Assembly: GCA_009739215.1 (NCBI GenBank)
Contig: VSJF01000008.1
Location: 496,001-560,000 of the forward strand
DNA length: 64,000 nt
Source of the DNA: Floccularia luteovirens
Taxonomy: Eukaryota > Basidiomycota > Agaricomycetes > Agaricales > Squamanitaceae
Direction: 5' to 3'
Shown: in pieces, positions 24,301 through 35,220 of the stretch
Position numbering within the stretch: the stretch's first letter is position 1
Layout of the letters: every line of letters starts with the position of its first letter
Translations under genes and position numbers: made by a program
Notes under the pieces: generated by a model
Seen by the model: only the letters and a program-made list of their open reading frames with translations
Database searches by the model: none
What the model was told of the DNA's origin: nothing

Positions 24301-25930
24301 ACAAAATGAGTTAGGAACGATTTTCAGAAGGGAAGAAATCATACATGGTGTAGCGAGACTGAAAAACGTGTGAGCTTAGTAAAATGGAATATATGCCTTG
24401 CTTACGGGCTTCCAATATAGGCTATTTGGTTCCAGTCGAAGGTTAACACGGAGTAACCCAATCCGCTACGGTACCTAAACAAAATTATTTGAGCTTTATA
24501 AGACCTTCCATCAAGGGAATGAATGTACCCGAAAATTTGATTGATTTTCTTGTTTGTAGTCTTTTCAGCTAGAGTCTGCAAAAGGCAAAAATCACACGCA
24601 CGACATTGTCTGGAGCAATCCAGCAAACCTGATCGACGTGTCAATAGTTGTACATGTAATCACATCGTGCTTCCTTACCCAACTAAATATGCTGTGTGGC
24701 CAAAAATCAGAACTACACAATGGTTTCAAAAATATGGTTTACCTGAGTGCTTGGAATAAATAACCAGGAAGAAAATCTACATCAAATGGTAATCAGGTAT
24801 CGAGCCTGTGGATTGAAAGCAGAAACATACACCAAAGCACCGCACCACCAAAGGCATAGGCGAAATATCGTTCTCTGCTTATACCTTCATGTTGTCCGAT
24901 TCCAGCGTAATTTTGTGAGTGTAGGGTGTTGAATAATGCACAGGAAACCAAAGTGTTTGGCCAAACTATGGGATTATTGTAGAATAACTCAAACATTCAT
25001 GATGAATACATACTCATCGATGGTGGAGACACTAAAAATCTCCTGGCTATGCCTCCAATCGAGAATCCAATAAGTTGCGTTGACATAACGAGTAGCCATT
25101 TGTCTGCAAACAAAATATAATGATGCCTACACGGAGAAATATGATCTTACAAGTAAAGCTCCATTTTTGGTCGTAATACACTCGTTGTACAGCTACGATA
25201 TCTGTTGCATAAGCAGTCTGTGCACCTACCGTAGCCATTATCGTGACCAATACCTTGAGAGGGACCGGGAATTAGTCTGTATCTCGATATCAAGATGTGA
25301 TGAACCAACATGTTCCTTGATACTAAAAGGTCCTGGGTTGACAGCAACTCCAAAAATCGATATAGATGGAAGTATCTTAACCCATGCTCGCCCAAGTGGG
25401 AAGACAAGAAGTTGAGCGACAAGCTTGGTTATATTAGTGCGACAGCTTGGCGGGAGGAGGGGGGAGACTTACCCCTCCGACAGCAACAGATGGAAATCTA
25501 AGATAAAAAAATTGATTCATGCCGGGTATGAGTGTGGCCCAGAGGACTCCAAGGATCCATGCACGTAGAGTTGAGGCGGGCATCTCCGGGTCATCGAAAT
25601 TGGCGACTGCTGAACGAACTTCAGGATAGGGAGAATCATCCTCTACAGAAGAATATATTCCAGGTGACTTGAAGGTAGCATTGTAAGGGAGACTAACCAA
25701 GCATTGCGGATTCCCTGTCAAAATTTGGGTCAAAGAATTCATAAAGATCGTCGCCATGTCCCGAGAGGGTGGAGGAATCCAAATGAGATGTTGAGTGGAT
25801 CACATCATCTTCGGAGATTGAGCTTGAGAAAGACAGTTGAGAAAGTAAAGAAGTCACCAAGAGATTTTTCTGCATTGCCCAAGTTATATGGCATAACGTG
25901 AATATCTTCAATATGTATTACGGCCGCCAT
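21386..25930 (-). CDS. OPT family oligopeptide transporter, about twenty exons
   Basis: Leftward, intron-dense gene. The first exons were resolved as 25930-25858, 25808-25698 and 25642-25473. Others follow with good splice sites down to a final exon ending in TAA at 21388-21386. Family blocks in order: DDSPYPEVRSAVANFDDPEMP, WATLIPGMNQFFYLRFPSVAV, VAVNPGPFSIKEHV (the NPG motif), KWLLVMSTQLIGFSIGG, NTLHSQNYAGIGQHEGISRER, YFLPGYLFQALS, YRSGLGYSVLTFDWNQIAYIGS, and near the end FSGVGSIPPATAVNYVPWAIVGF and DAGTAVGLILVFF. OPT proteins are proton-coupled plasma-membrane importers of small peptides and related compounds with 12-16 membrane spans. The full exon map was not written out base by base, so a break inside a middle exon cannot be excluded, but none was seen in the parts checked. 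Confidence 0.88.
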
Positions 25931-27053
25931 TTCATCTCTTTTTTGGTTGGCGCCTACGCTCGAAGTGCGGGCGTGAGGTTGGATTTCCAGCGCAGAAAGA
26001 GAAGTAGAGTAGTTTCCTATGAGAAAAGATGTCTATTTAGTATCGCGAAGACTCGAAGGGTTAGCATCATCACATGAAAGTGGACAATAATGCGTACCGT
26101 TCAACAGAGGTGTGTATTTGATTAGGAAGATATGGTGGGATTATCGTGACGCCGAGAGATAGAAAGAGAGCTGTTTTTGGAAGAAAAGAGAGGTAGTATA
26201 TCAAACAGAAGTGTATCGTTAGCAGTGAGCGCCGAGCTGGGCAGATAGTTACTCACGCACTTGCCCCGGGGACACAGCGTTGCCCCTTCCCGAACGAGAA
26301 ATAACCGAGGCACACAATCTTATATTACCACATCACGTGCAACAACAAAATTATTACTATCTTTTCTCCAATAACCCTCTCACCCGGTACTCTTTAATCA
26401 ACGGGTTGTCTGACCAACCCCTCGCAGTGTATCCAACTGCTTAACCAGACCTCATTGTAGAATCACACAGAATTATTTAAAGGTAATCACTGAGCACTGA
26501 TGATGCTTGTCGAGATTTGATTGAGATACAAGACTGTGCCTGAAAACAAATTGGAATATGTTTCTATAAATGTCTCGCCATCATCGAAACACGGAAAACA
26601 CCGGTTGTCCACATGCTCCTCGTGTCAGGTGTTGGCGTTGTTGGCTTGGTTGCGTAAAACTTGGTGATAACCAGCAGGTAAGCTGCGCGGGTCGGGCCGT
26701 CAAAGCAATAACTTGAATGACGTCCCGAAAGAGAGATAAGCTTGGTGGTACTATACTGTGCAGGAATGCAGGACGTCCCAGTTGAAGTCACCCTCACTTG
26801 GTTTTGTCAGTTTTTCCAGTTGCCAAGGAAAACCCACTTGAGGATTGTCTACCAGCTCAAGCTGACGTCAGAAGAATATGATCTAAAGTCTATATCTATA
26901 TATGTAGTACTTACTGAAAGTACTTAATGTACAAAATGAACAACCGTTCTTCTTCCAATGCTCGTGTTGGTCGATTATGTAATCGTATAATCAACAGAAC
27001 ACCCCAGTCCAAACACGTGTAGTGGTTGTGAACTCTTAACCTCATGCAAGACA
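25931..27053. other. Divergent intergenic region
   Basis: Between the OPT gene start (leftward) and the SUV39-type gene start (rightward). A 77-codon minus-strand frame at 26564-26797 is bounded by possible splice sites but matched nothing recognisable. Otherwise no feature was seen. Confidence 0.35.
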
Positions 27054-30000
27054 ATGATGGTGAGAAACTCTCCAGGACCTACATGGGTGGCTTTACAAGA
27101 ATTAGGTACGTCTCAGGCGGTGCCTAGTGCTATAATGGCCTAGCGTTGCTCAGACTCTTCACAACGAGCAGGCGATGAATCTGAAGACAACTTGCCTGAA
27201 GAGCGACTGGCGAACCAGCTTAAAAGCTCAAAGCCAATCTCTTCCAAGCAGGGATCGAGTAGTAGATTCCAGCCATCCGTTGTCAAGCGACAAAGGTCGC
27301 TAACGTCGACTCAAAGGAATCGCAAGACAAAGGGTACGCCACCTCCCACTTTCCAAAAGTTGATGAAATGACATTCGAGAAGGAGATAAAAGGGGGACTG
27401 ACTTGCTACCTAAACCCAAGCCAGAAATAATCGAGATTCTAGACTCTTCACAAGACGAATTTAACAGACCGCCAGTTAAGAAGAAGAAGCTACTTCGAAA
27501 AATAAACTCTCCTGCAAAAACAATCAATCTTATTTCTTCTGATGAAGAAAATCCAGTAGTTATGCCTCTGGCTCTATCCAAATTACCGCGGACCCCTTCC
27601 AAGCCGACTTCTCTGCCCACAAACGAGGTCATACTGATAGTAGATGATGACGATGACGCCAGAGTCCAAGTAGCTTCCTCTAGCAAGGTTGTGCCGGTAT
27701 TGAGATATAAAACCGGGAACGGGCCGGACTCTAAAAGCAAACCCACCCCTCCGAAAGTCTCGAACCCTCCTTCAATACTTCCTTATCTTACTGGAAACTC
27801 TCCGCGAGCTACTGGTTCGAGTGGCAGTCACTTCCAGAGAAGCCCAAAGAAAACGTTTGACAGTCCCATACTTAAAAAACTACTAGATAGCCCCTTACGT
27901 CTGCAAAAAGTACCTTCTAGCAAAGATATAGGGCAGCAGTTAGAAAAGAATGCACCTCGAATTCTCCAATCTACTTCTGGCGCTGTCGAGATTCGGGGGG
28001 ATTATGTCGCTAGTAGTTCCTCTGGTATTAGCAACAGTCCAGTAGACATGGCTCTCCAACATTCCAATCAGCTCGGAAACTTTGAACATATACCGGATCA
28101 AGAATCAATGGACATTGATGACACCACAAACGTTCGGATCGATATCCGTCCCTATACGCAGGTTCAGCCTTTCCACGACGATCCAGTTAAGCAACACTCT
28201 GTCACACCACGGAGGCTATCTTTACTAAACATAAATATCTCACCTCAGCAAACACAGTCAATAACAGTCGAAGTTGTCAAGGTCGTCCATCGAGTACCAA
28301 CAAACAGACACACTACAAATGCGCCTAGATTATCACCGTCAACTGATATGAGAACCCTCGAGGTTGCCCCTAGTCTTCATAATAAAGAGTCTAGCGGAAC
28401 ATCTGATTTGACGAGGAAAAGAAGCTCTGAAAACAAGGGGCAGTCCCTTGTTGAAGCAATCATGCAAGCTAGCCAAAATAATGCTAGAAACGACAAACCA
28501 GCTTTATCAAAATCTGCCGACCAGCCTCTTACACCCTTGGTTGTTGGAGGTATGGCATATGGAATATATCATCTTCTTATCGCTGACCCCATATTTCACA
28601 GGTGCCCGCCGCACACATGCACGACCCGTAACTCCAACCTCATCTCCAAATTCATCTCCATCTCATTATCATGAGCGTGCAAGTAATCAAACCACTCCCG
28701 GGACAATAGATACACCAACCATGGATTTATCTGGATTATCATTGAACACTCCAAAAACACCAGACACACCAGATTCTGCCCCGCCCCTGCCCGCTGATGG
28801 CAACAAAACGGATAAAGAAGATGAAGACGAATGCCAACAGATCTTGGAATATGAGGACGTTGGCCAGCAACCCGATCCTGTCGACGTTGAAGTCCCCAGC
28901 TGTGATAAAACATCGGCTAGACGCACTTCTACTCCGTATCGCCTGTTATCACAGACTACAGATGTCGGAAAGACCTACGGGGGATTTAAGGTCCACAGCT
29001 GGGCAAGCTACAAACGAGATTTATCCAATGTTCATTTGGAATGTTACTTGTCCCGAGATTTACCACATTCCCTCCAAGATCACATCAACCAAATGTCATT
29101 GGAGACCCGGTTGTTACCTCAAATGCGTTTCATTTTTGCGGCTGCGATGCTAGAGAATACAGTGGAAGATGAACCTGATGCCCCGCCTATAAACATTATC
29201 AATGATGTAGATTGTTACCCAAATCCCCCTTGGGAATTTCACTATTCCAACAGAATGTGGCATGGAAATGGAGTACCACTTCCAGATGTTACAAAGTTGG
29301 AGAGCTGTGATTGTGTTGGCAGATGTGATCCAAAATCTGAGACTTGTGCTTGTGCCATCAAGCAACGCAGGTACACAAGTGATTTCAGCAATGACTTCGC
29401 TTATGATATGCGTGGTCGTTTAAGAATCCCTGTGCTTCCCATATTCGAGTGCAATGCTCTGTGTGGATGCGACGATGACTGTCGGAATCGAGTACGTATT
29501 ATTAATTTGACTTTTATACTTTTCTTATCGTGTGTTCCAATCAGGTAGTGCAGCATGGTCGGAAAGTTCAGGTTAATATTGCCAAAACACCACAGAAAGG
29601 CTGGGGTCAGATATATTTTATCAAGATTAGGCTCCAATACTAATAAAGTTTTGGTCACAGGTATCTTTAATGGGCCAAAGAAACTCTATCAAGGAACTTT
29701 CATCGGGATTTATTCAGGAGAGCTTATTACGGATGCTGAGGGCGAAGAACGTGGATAGTATGTTCTATTTCATTTCTCCCACAGATTCCGCTCAACTATC
29801 TATTAGTAAATATAACAAATTCGGCAGGACATACCTTTTTGACATAGATTTTCATCACCTCAAAGTGGGAAAAACGAATTGGGATACAAAATATGTCGTT
29901 GATGCCTACCATTCCGGGAATGTAAGTCAAGATGACCATGTTCCCCAACTATAAGGTTACTGATAAGAACTTCCAGTTCACTCGCTTCCTAGTATGTCCA

Positions 30001-30350
30001 AATTTTATCGAGCCTTTGCTATTGACTAGACAGACATTCAGAACCACTCCTGCAACCCAAACTGTAGGTTCTATCCATGCTATATCAACGAGGCCGATAT
30101 CGAGAAACCCCTTCTTGCGGTATTCTCGACGCGTGATATAGAACCTGAAGAAGAGATTTGTTTCAGCTACTCCGGAGTTAGTCCAACGGATGAGGATTAC
30201 AGCGACGACGAAAATGTCAATTCCATGAATAATGAGGCTGTATATGTTAAATGCCTATGTGGTGCAACCAATTGTACTGGTAAGTTTTAGACATTCTTCA
30301 ATAACGTCAACCAATTCTTATGAACTCCCAAAGGTATCATGTTTAAGTAG
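27054..30350 (+). CDS. SUV39/Clr4-type histone H3K9 methyltransferase (pre-SET, SET, post-SET) with SIM-like motifs
   Basis: Ten exons fit in frame: 27054-27105, 27154-27333, 27380-28549, 28602-29491, 29545-29605, 29661-29757, 29807-29921, 29977-29991, 30042-30279 and 30334-30350 (944 residues). Pre-SET: nine Cys at about 703, 705, 709, 716, 718, 751, 755, 757 and 761, the Zn3Cys9 cluster of the SUV39 group. SET: GTFIGIYSGELITDAE, YLFDIDFHH, NHSCNPNC (861-868) and EEICFSYSG. Post-SET: CLCGATNC (931-938). The enzyme should methylate H3K9 in heterochromatin. No chromodomain is visible in the long, Ser/Pro-rich N-terminal half. Three hydrophobic-then-acidic SUMO-interaction-like motifs lie at about 94-104, 126-134 and 161-170. 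Exon 8 is only 15 nt and sits just before the NHSC motif. An adjacent ATG at 27057 is an alternative start. Confidence 0.92.
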
Positions 30351-31248
30351 AAATAAATACCCGCCCTCTTACAATTGCTGATGCGCTTGCATCCTTCCTG
30401 TCACATTCTTGTTTTATAGGTATTATTGAAATGTTAACAGCGTGGTGTTTCAAGAACCATATGTGGTTTGTAGCGTTAATCTGAATCAATATCCAAGATC
30501 TGAATATGAAGTGCTAAGCAAAATTAAGACCAAAGTCTCACGACAGAGATACAGATCTATCCCACCAGGTTATAGAATTCAACTGTTTCCTTAAGTAGAT
30601 TATGTAGAATGTTCACCAAAAAGTTGGTGATTCATAGATAAAATACCACTGGCCTTTTACCATGTCAGCAAATGACAGTACAATAGCATGCACTGCTGTT
30701 ATCAACTCTCTTCAAACAAACCAACCCCCTGCCATGTATGCGCTTGACAAACAGGAACGCTCGGGCACTATAAGGGTTACGGTATGTTTTGAATGTTGTC
30801 TTACAATTATGTGGAAACGGTTAGGAACGATCTTTTCTTTCTCTTTTAGTAGCGAGACGGGATTGCCACAATCATCCATAAAGTTTAATCGGGAGCAAGT
30901 CTGTATTTTACTAGACGCCGTCAATGTCATATCGTAAGATCGGTAGAATACAAAATCAACCCACGGTCCCGTGCATTTATTGGAAGTGAGTACTGACTAA
31001 ATCGGCAGACCCACTGGTATGATGAAATGACCCTGGTGAGCTTTATTGCTACGGACATAATATGTTTTAGTACAATCGGCAAACTTGTCAGATATGAATT
31101 TGTAACAGTTGGGTTTTTGGGTAAGGGTGTGGGTGGGATTTTACTGGCGTATTCCGCGACATTTTCCCCAGAAACTGAACTGATAAAATCTCTGCTCCGA
31201 TTTCCTGTAAAAACTCTAAGTGAGATCACTAACTGCATTCGAATCAAA
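30351..31248. other. Convergent intergenic region
   Basis: Space between the 3' ends of the methyltransferase and F-box-like genes. Small open frames (for example 30662-30937) show no motif. No RNA gene seen. Confidence 0.4.
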
Positions 31249-32826
31249 TCAGACTTCAATGACCAATTCAAACCCATTAATGTCACGGAATTGCTCGAAT
31301 TGTATGAGTTCGAATGCATTGGGCCTATTGACTGCACAGCGAAGATTGATTTGCACAAATCGAAGGCGAGATGTTGAACAATAACCTTCTCCAGAACAGT
31401 TACCATTGCATGGCCTTGCAGTTAATCGAGACCGAATAAGGTCCACTAGTTCTTCGACCAAGTTTGTCCCATCGTGGCAATATGAGAGTATAAAGGTATG
31501 TAGCTTGGGTGAAAGGAATGGTATCCCATGGCCTCTCCAAACGAGTTTTCGTAGTAGATTTTGGGCATAATCGAGAAATCCAACTCTTATTACTTCCACA
31601 GTATGGCATTCGGCAAGTATTTGGAACACATAATCCACGGATATGGAGCTCAGCGTCAATGATCGAAGGTTGGATGGTGAACGACGAAAGAATGAAAGGA
31701 TTGGTTCAGGCCGGAAATTATCTGTGGAGTCGGCGCCTGAAAGGCGGAAGGTGGTGAGGAGCGGAGAGATGAGTGGGTCAAGGATGTTCGACAAGTAAAA
31801 CGAGGGAACGCGAACTGCCAGTTCACGCAACCGGGGAAGCCACAGCGCTTCATCTCCTTGCCCAGGAAGTCCCCTGTCCTGAGAGGATTCAAACCGTGTG
31901 AGATTTGGCATGCGGCGAAGGATTTCACAGAATTCCCCTGGTCCATGGCTGGATGAAGTCGATTTGTAATGTGTCAATTGGAACCAGGGGACTTTTAGCC
32001 GGAATACAGGATAAGGAAAATTCTCAATCTCTAACCTCGACAGACGCGGAGCTACTTCAAACGCGTCTATAGGGTGGATGTAGTGCCCAGTACCTATTCT
32101 AGCCTTAAGCGTGAGAGACCGCAATCTTGGAATGCGATATCTAATTTGTGCAAGATTCGGCAGAAATGTGAGCCAATCGACCTCTAGAGACACGTTCCTC
32201 CAACGGCTTGACTGGACGAACAACTTTTCGAAAACGGTGGAGAATGAGGGGTGTGTTCCATGGGTCGCTAGGGAAAATGAAAGGGGAGAGTCGCCTGACC
32301 GTAGAAGGCATGTGTCGACTAGATGATTGATAGACCTCATGTACCCGGGATATTCCTGAGGCCGGGCCATGTATGCTTGCATCGTGATGTCCATGGTAGC
32401 CCACAGCTCATGTAATGACATGACCAATTTCCTCCAATAGACACAAACTTCACCGAGGCGCCACGCAAGTGAATTCCCCCTCCAGTTCCCAATCTCAATA
32501 ATTGGACATGAATATAGAAATATTTCACCCAGCACTTCAGCAGGAACACGTCGTATAGGTGAAAGAAGACTTCTCTGCCCATCTACAAAAGATTCTATTT
32601 CCTGTTTCTGTGCGAAGAGTTGTGAAAGAAGTCCCTGCACTTGGTGGATTTCTCGGTCTAAGACGTCAACGTTCGAACGCGCCTCTCGTATTGTATCTTG
32701 TAGAACCAATTTCTCCATATCTGAAGGAACATAGTCTGAGCGTATTCTCGATAAGGCCAGATTTGATTGAGAATGGAAACTTGCGGACCGTATTCTCAAA
32801 CCATGTCCACAGTTTCTGCAAATCAT
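31249..32826 (-). CDS. F-box-like protein with N-terminal coiled coil, 525 aa
   Basis: Single-exon leftward ORF. Residues of about 35-85 form a predicted coiled coil (LDREIHQVQGLLSQLFAQKQEIESF), followed at about 86-125 by an F-box-like segment (SPIRRVPAEVLGEIFLYSCP...LGEVCVYWRKLVMSLHELWATM). The rest is a Leu-rich region with repeated LRSLTL-type stretches resembling irregular LRRs. This layout (coiled coil, IRRLPPEVLxEIF F-box, then LRR-like C-terminus) is one of the largest lineage-expanded families in mushroom-forming fungi. F-box proteins recruit substrates to SCF ubiquitin ligases through Skp1; the substrate is unknown. The ATG at 32826 is the first in frame and precedes an MICRNCGHGL start. 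Confidence 0.85.
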   Translation of the reverse strand: MICRNCGHGLRIRSASFHSQSNLALSRIRSDYVPSDMEKLVLQDTIREARSNVDVLDREIHQVQGLLSQLFAQKQEIESFVDGQRSLLSPIRRVPAEVLGEIFLYSCPIIEIGNWRGNSLAWRLGEVCVYWRKLVMSLHELWATMDITMQAYMARPQEYPGYMRSINHLVDTCLLRSGDSPLSFSLATHGTHPSFSTVFEKLFVQSSRWRNVSLEVDWLTFLPNLAQIRYRIPRLRSLTLKARIGTGHYIHPIDAFEVAPRLSRLEIENFPYPVFRLKVPWFQLTHYKSTSSSHGPGEFCEILRRMPNLTRFESSQDRGLPGQGDEALWLPRLRELAVRVPSFYLSNILDPLISPLLTTFRLSGADSTDNFRPEPILSFFRRSPSNLRSLTLSSISVDYVFQILAECHTVEVIRVGFLDYAQNLLRKLVWRGHGIPFLSPKLHTFILSYCHDGTNLVEELVDLIRSRLTARPCNGNCSGEGYCSTSRLRFVQINLRCAVNRPNAFELIQFEQFRDINGFELVIEV

Positions 32827-33504
32827 TGTAGAAGGCGATCTGCTCCAGAGAAAGGATTTTCGGCCAGTTAATAGTAGGAGCTACCGGAAAGTTGTAAGAC
32901 ACATACTTGCTCGCCTCTGACAACATGAAAGCTCTGGTTGACGAAATTTACACGTTTGCCTGGACTTAGCCGTTGGTCGTGAGAGCCTGAAGGCAACGTT
33001 GTCGATATATAACTCTGACGTCCCTCTTCGGTATCTAGAAGTTGCTCAAAAAGACATATCGGTCCGAGGATGCCGTCAGAGATCTTACAGGGTCTTGCTC
33101 ATCAAAACACAATTTCAATATAATTCACTTACAACATGGAGCACACACTGCAGCCTGCGGAGGCTACCCAACGGGATGTTCGTTTTGTACAGAATCTACC
33201 AGATTTAAACCCATACCATGACAGTCATTGATTGGACAAGCATATTACTGCATTCTGTTGCTGCAGGGGTAAAAAACCGAGGGAACATGATGTTCATTAT
33301 CATTAAGATACATCGAACATTCGATTCTGTTGAGTACTTCCCTATCTTTGCCTATCGATGCACCCAGATAGTCTTGCTACCATATAGTCAAAATAACCTC
33401 ATTCCGTTAAGTTATTCCTATAACCACAGAACCATCACTCGCGGGTTATGTGTCAGAAGTTGGGGTACGAAAGGCATAGAATAGGTTGGAACGTATTCAC
33501 AACC
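32827..33504. other. Intergenic
   Basis: Between the F-box-like gene start and the E2 gene end, both leftward. No coding or structured feature recognised. Confidence 0.4.
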
Positions 33505-34790
33505 CTAATCGTCATCGATCACTATAATTTCTCCTTGCTGCTGGGACATCGCGCCCGCTTCATTGTTTGCTGCAGATACTCGTGCTCGCTTCTGGTTGTT
33601 TCGAGATCGAGTAGTCCTCCCACCACGCGGTCCTGATGAACTCTGCTCGGGTCTACCCGTTTCGCCGTCACTTCCCTCCTGGACTAAATCCAAAATATCA
33701 ACAGAGCCCGACTTATCCACTCTCTTCCTCTTTCCTTTAGAAGATCCCGATGAGGCTTTATTCGTTGCATCATCATCCGAGACCACCAAAATCACCGCTG
33801 CGTCATCATTAGCCACTCTTCTGGTTTTCCCCGCCGAGCTGGCATTGCCCGTTGTTTCAATATCTTCTGCTCGCCTTTTGCCTTTTGCATTGCTTGTTGG
33901 GACGGACTTTACTTTCGGTGTTACGATGGCTGGAGGTGGAATAACGGGTTTAGGAGGTCGTGCATATAACTCCGTCCACTGCTTGGCAGTATTGTCGTGT
34001 TGTTTCCTGTTGCGGACAAATTGCGTCGCAATCGAGGGTACTGTTAATTATTAAAGTGAGTGTGATGTGATTCATGTCTACATAAGTGGGGTCTACTGAC
34101 CTAAAGGATCCTCTAATATCGTTATAGTAAGATGTGTGTGAAAAATAAGTAAGGGGGCATTGAATGATCAAAATGCACTTACTGGGATTTGGGTCAGTTA
34201 GAAGAGAGGATAGAGACAACATTACTTTGAATAATGACAATGCTGGCGACCAGTTTTGTTTCAAGATATCTATACATATGCTCCCTTGTTCTGAAATCTG
34301 TTGGGTGTCTTCGAATAAGTTGAGTATAATATGTGATAGCATGCATACATACATTCATGTGGTAAATGCTGAGTCAAACTGGGTTTAGCATGAAATCAAT
34401 ACTGTATATGGTAAATACTAACCGGGTCTTGAAAACTACTCGAGGAGCAGAAAATCTATGGGTGATATCAGTACTTCCCATATAGTGAGAATCACGACTT
34501 GTATAACATACGGGTAGTCAGAAGCGAGGTTCACTTCGACTTGGAAAACTCCTCCCTCGTAAACGCTTCCTTGTGGGCCTGGTATAGTTCCTTTCCATAG
34601 GAATAGATTTTCCTCGGTTGGTGCAAGACTCATTGGACCAAGGTCCTCCTTCTTGAGGTCTGCAATCTCTCGTTGGATTCTCTTCATAGTCATCTTGGGT
34701 TTCAATACAACAACAGATTCCGTCAGTTAGTGGCTTGTATGATGATGCCGAATTAATAGTTACAGAAGAAGATGTTGCTGGTGGGGGCAT
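33505..34790 (-). CDS. Ubiquitin-conjugating enzyme E2 with long SIM-like, basic/acidic tail
   Basis: Seven exons: 34790-34764, 34693-34512, 34455-34423, 34368-34353, 34297-34183, 34112-34101 and 34040-33505 (306 residues). The UBC fold covers about residues 10-155: [58 protein letters not shown], then the catalytic Cys at about 94 in [18 protein letters not shown] and [23 protein letters not shown]. The normally invariant HPN reads HMN (about 84-86). The C-terminal 150 residues form a low-complexity tail with nuclear-type basic runs ([14 protein letters not shown]) and hydrophobic-acidic motifs near 211-219, 242-248 and at the extreme C-terminus 300-306. It is closest to Ubc4/UBE2D/E-type E2s. 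Exons 4 (16 nt) and 6 (12 nt) are micro-exons, inferred from family alignment. Divergent from Yif1 at 35221. Confidence 0.87.
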
Positions 34791-34904
34791 TTCTATTGAT
34801 AACCAAGATGTTATGACGAGGTATAGATTCGATGAGTTCAAGAGGTAGTGAAACCGTGTGGATACAGCAGCTCGTCGTTCGGTGTCTTGAAGGAGATTTC
34901 ATTT

Positions 34905-34931
34905 CACGTGTTGGGCTATTATCCCCACGTG
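34905..34931. promoter_or_regulatory. Twin CACGTG E-boxes in the E2/Yif1 divergent promoter
   Basis: Two perfect CACGTG palindromes occur at 34905-34910 and 34926-34931, 21 bp apart, in the 430-bp space between the divergent E2 and Yif1 genes. CACGTG is the core recognised by fungal bHLH factors of the Cbf1/Pho4 type. Two sites spaced two helical turns apart suggest cooperative binding; this is inference. Confidence 0.5.
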
Positions 34932-35220
34932 ACTGTCGCGTTTGCGCACTTCTGAGAAGATGAACAATAGAGTAGGCTATGGCTCTTATCTATCGCGATT
35001 GTTCTTCAATTGTGTAACATCAAAGCTCTAACGTTTCGAGTATCTCGCCTGTTATCATTGTTAGAGTCGTGAATATTTGATGATTGGTGGATGGTCATAA
35101 AAGATTTGTACATGTTTGACTTGAAAGCTGTCGTGGTGATCTCCACGAATGCGCAGCGTGACCATAGATTTCGCGAGGGCAAAAACGTTACCATAAACTC
35201 AAAGTACACAAATTCAAAAA

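Noticed and set aside
27054..27333. Chromodomain at the N-terminus of the SUV39-type protein
   Set aside because: The first two exons encode polar, Ser/Lys-rich sequence with no aromatic cage or chromodomain core.
31027..31377. 116-codon plus-strand frame
   Set aside because: It is antisense to the 3' end of the well-supported F-box-like gene and has no motif of its own.
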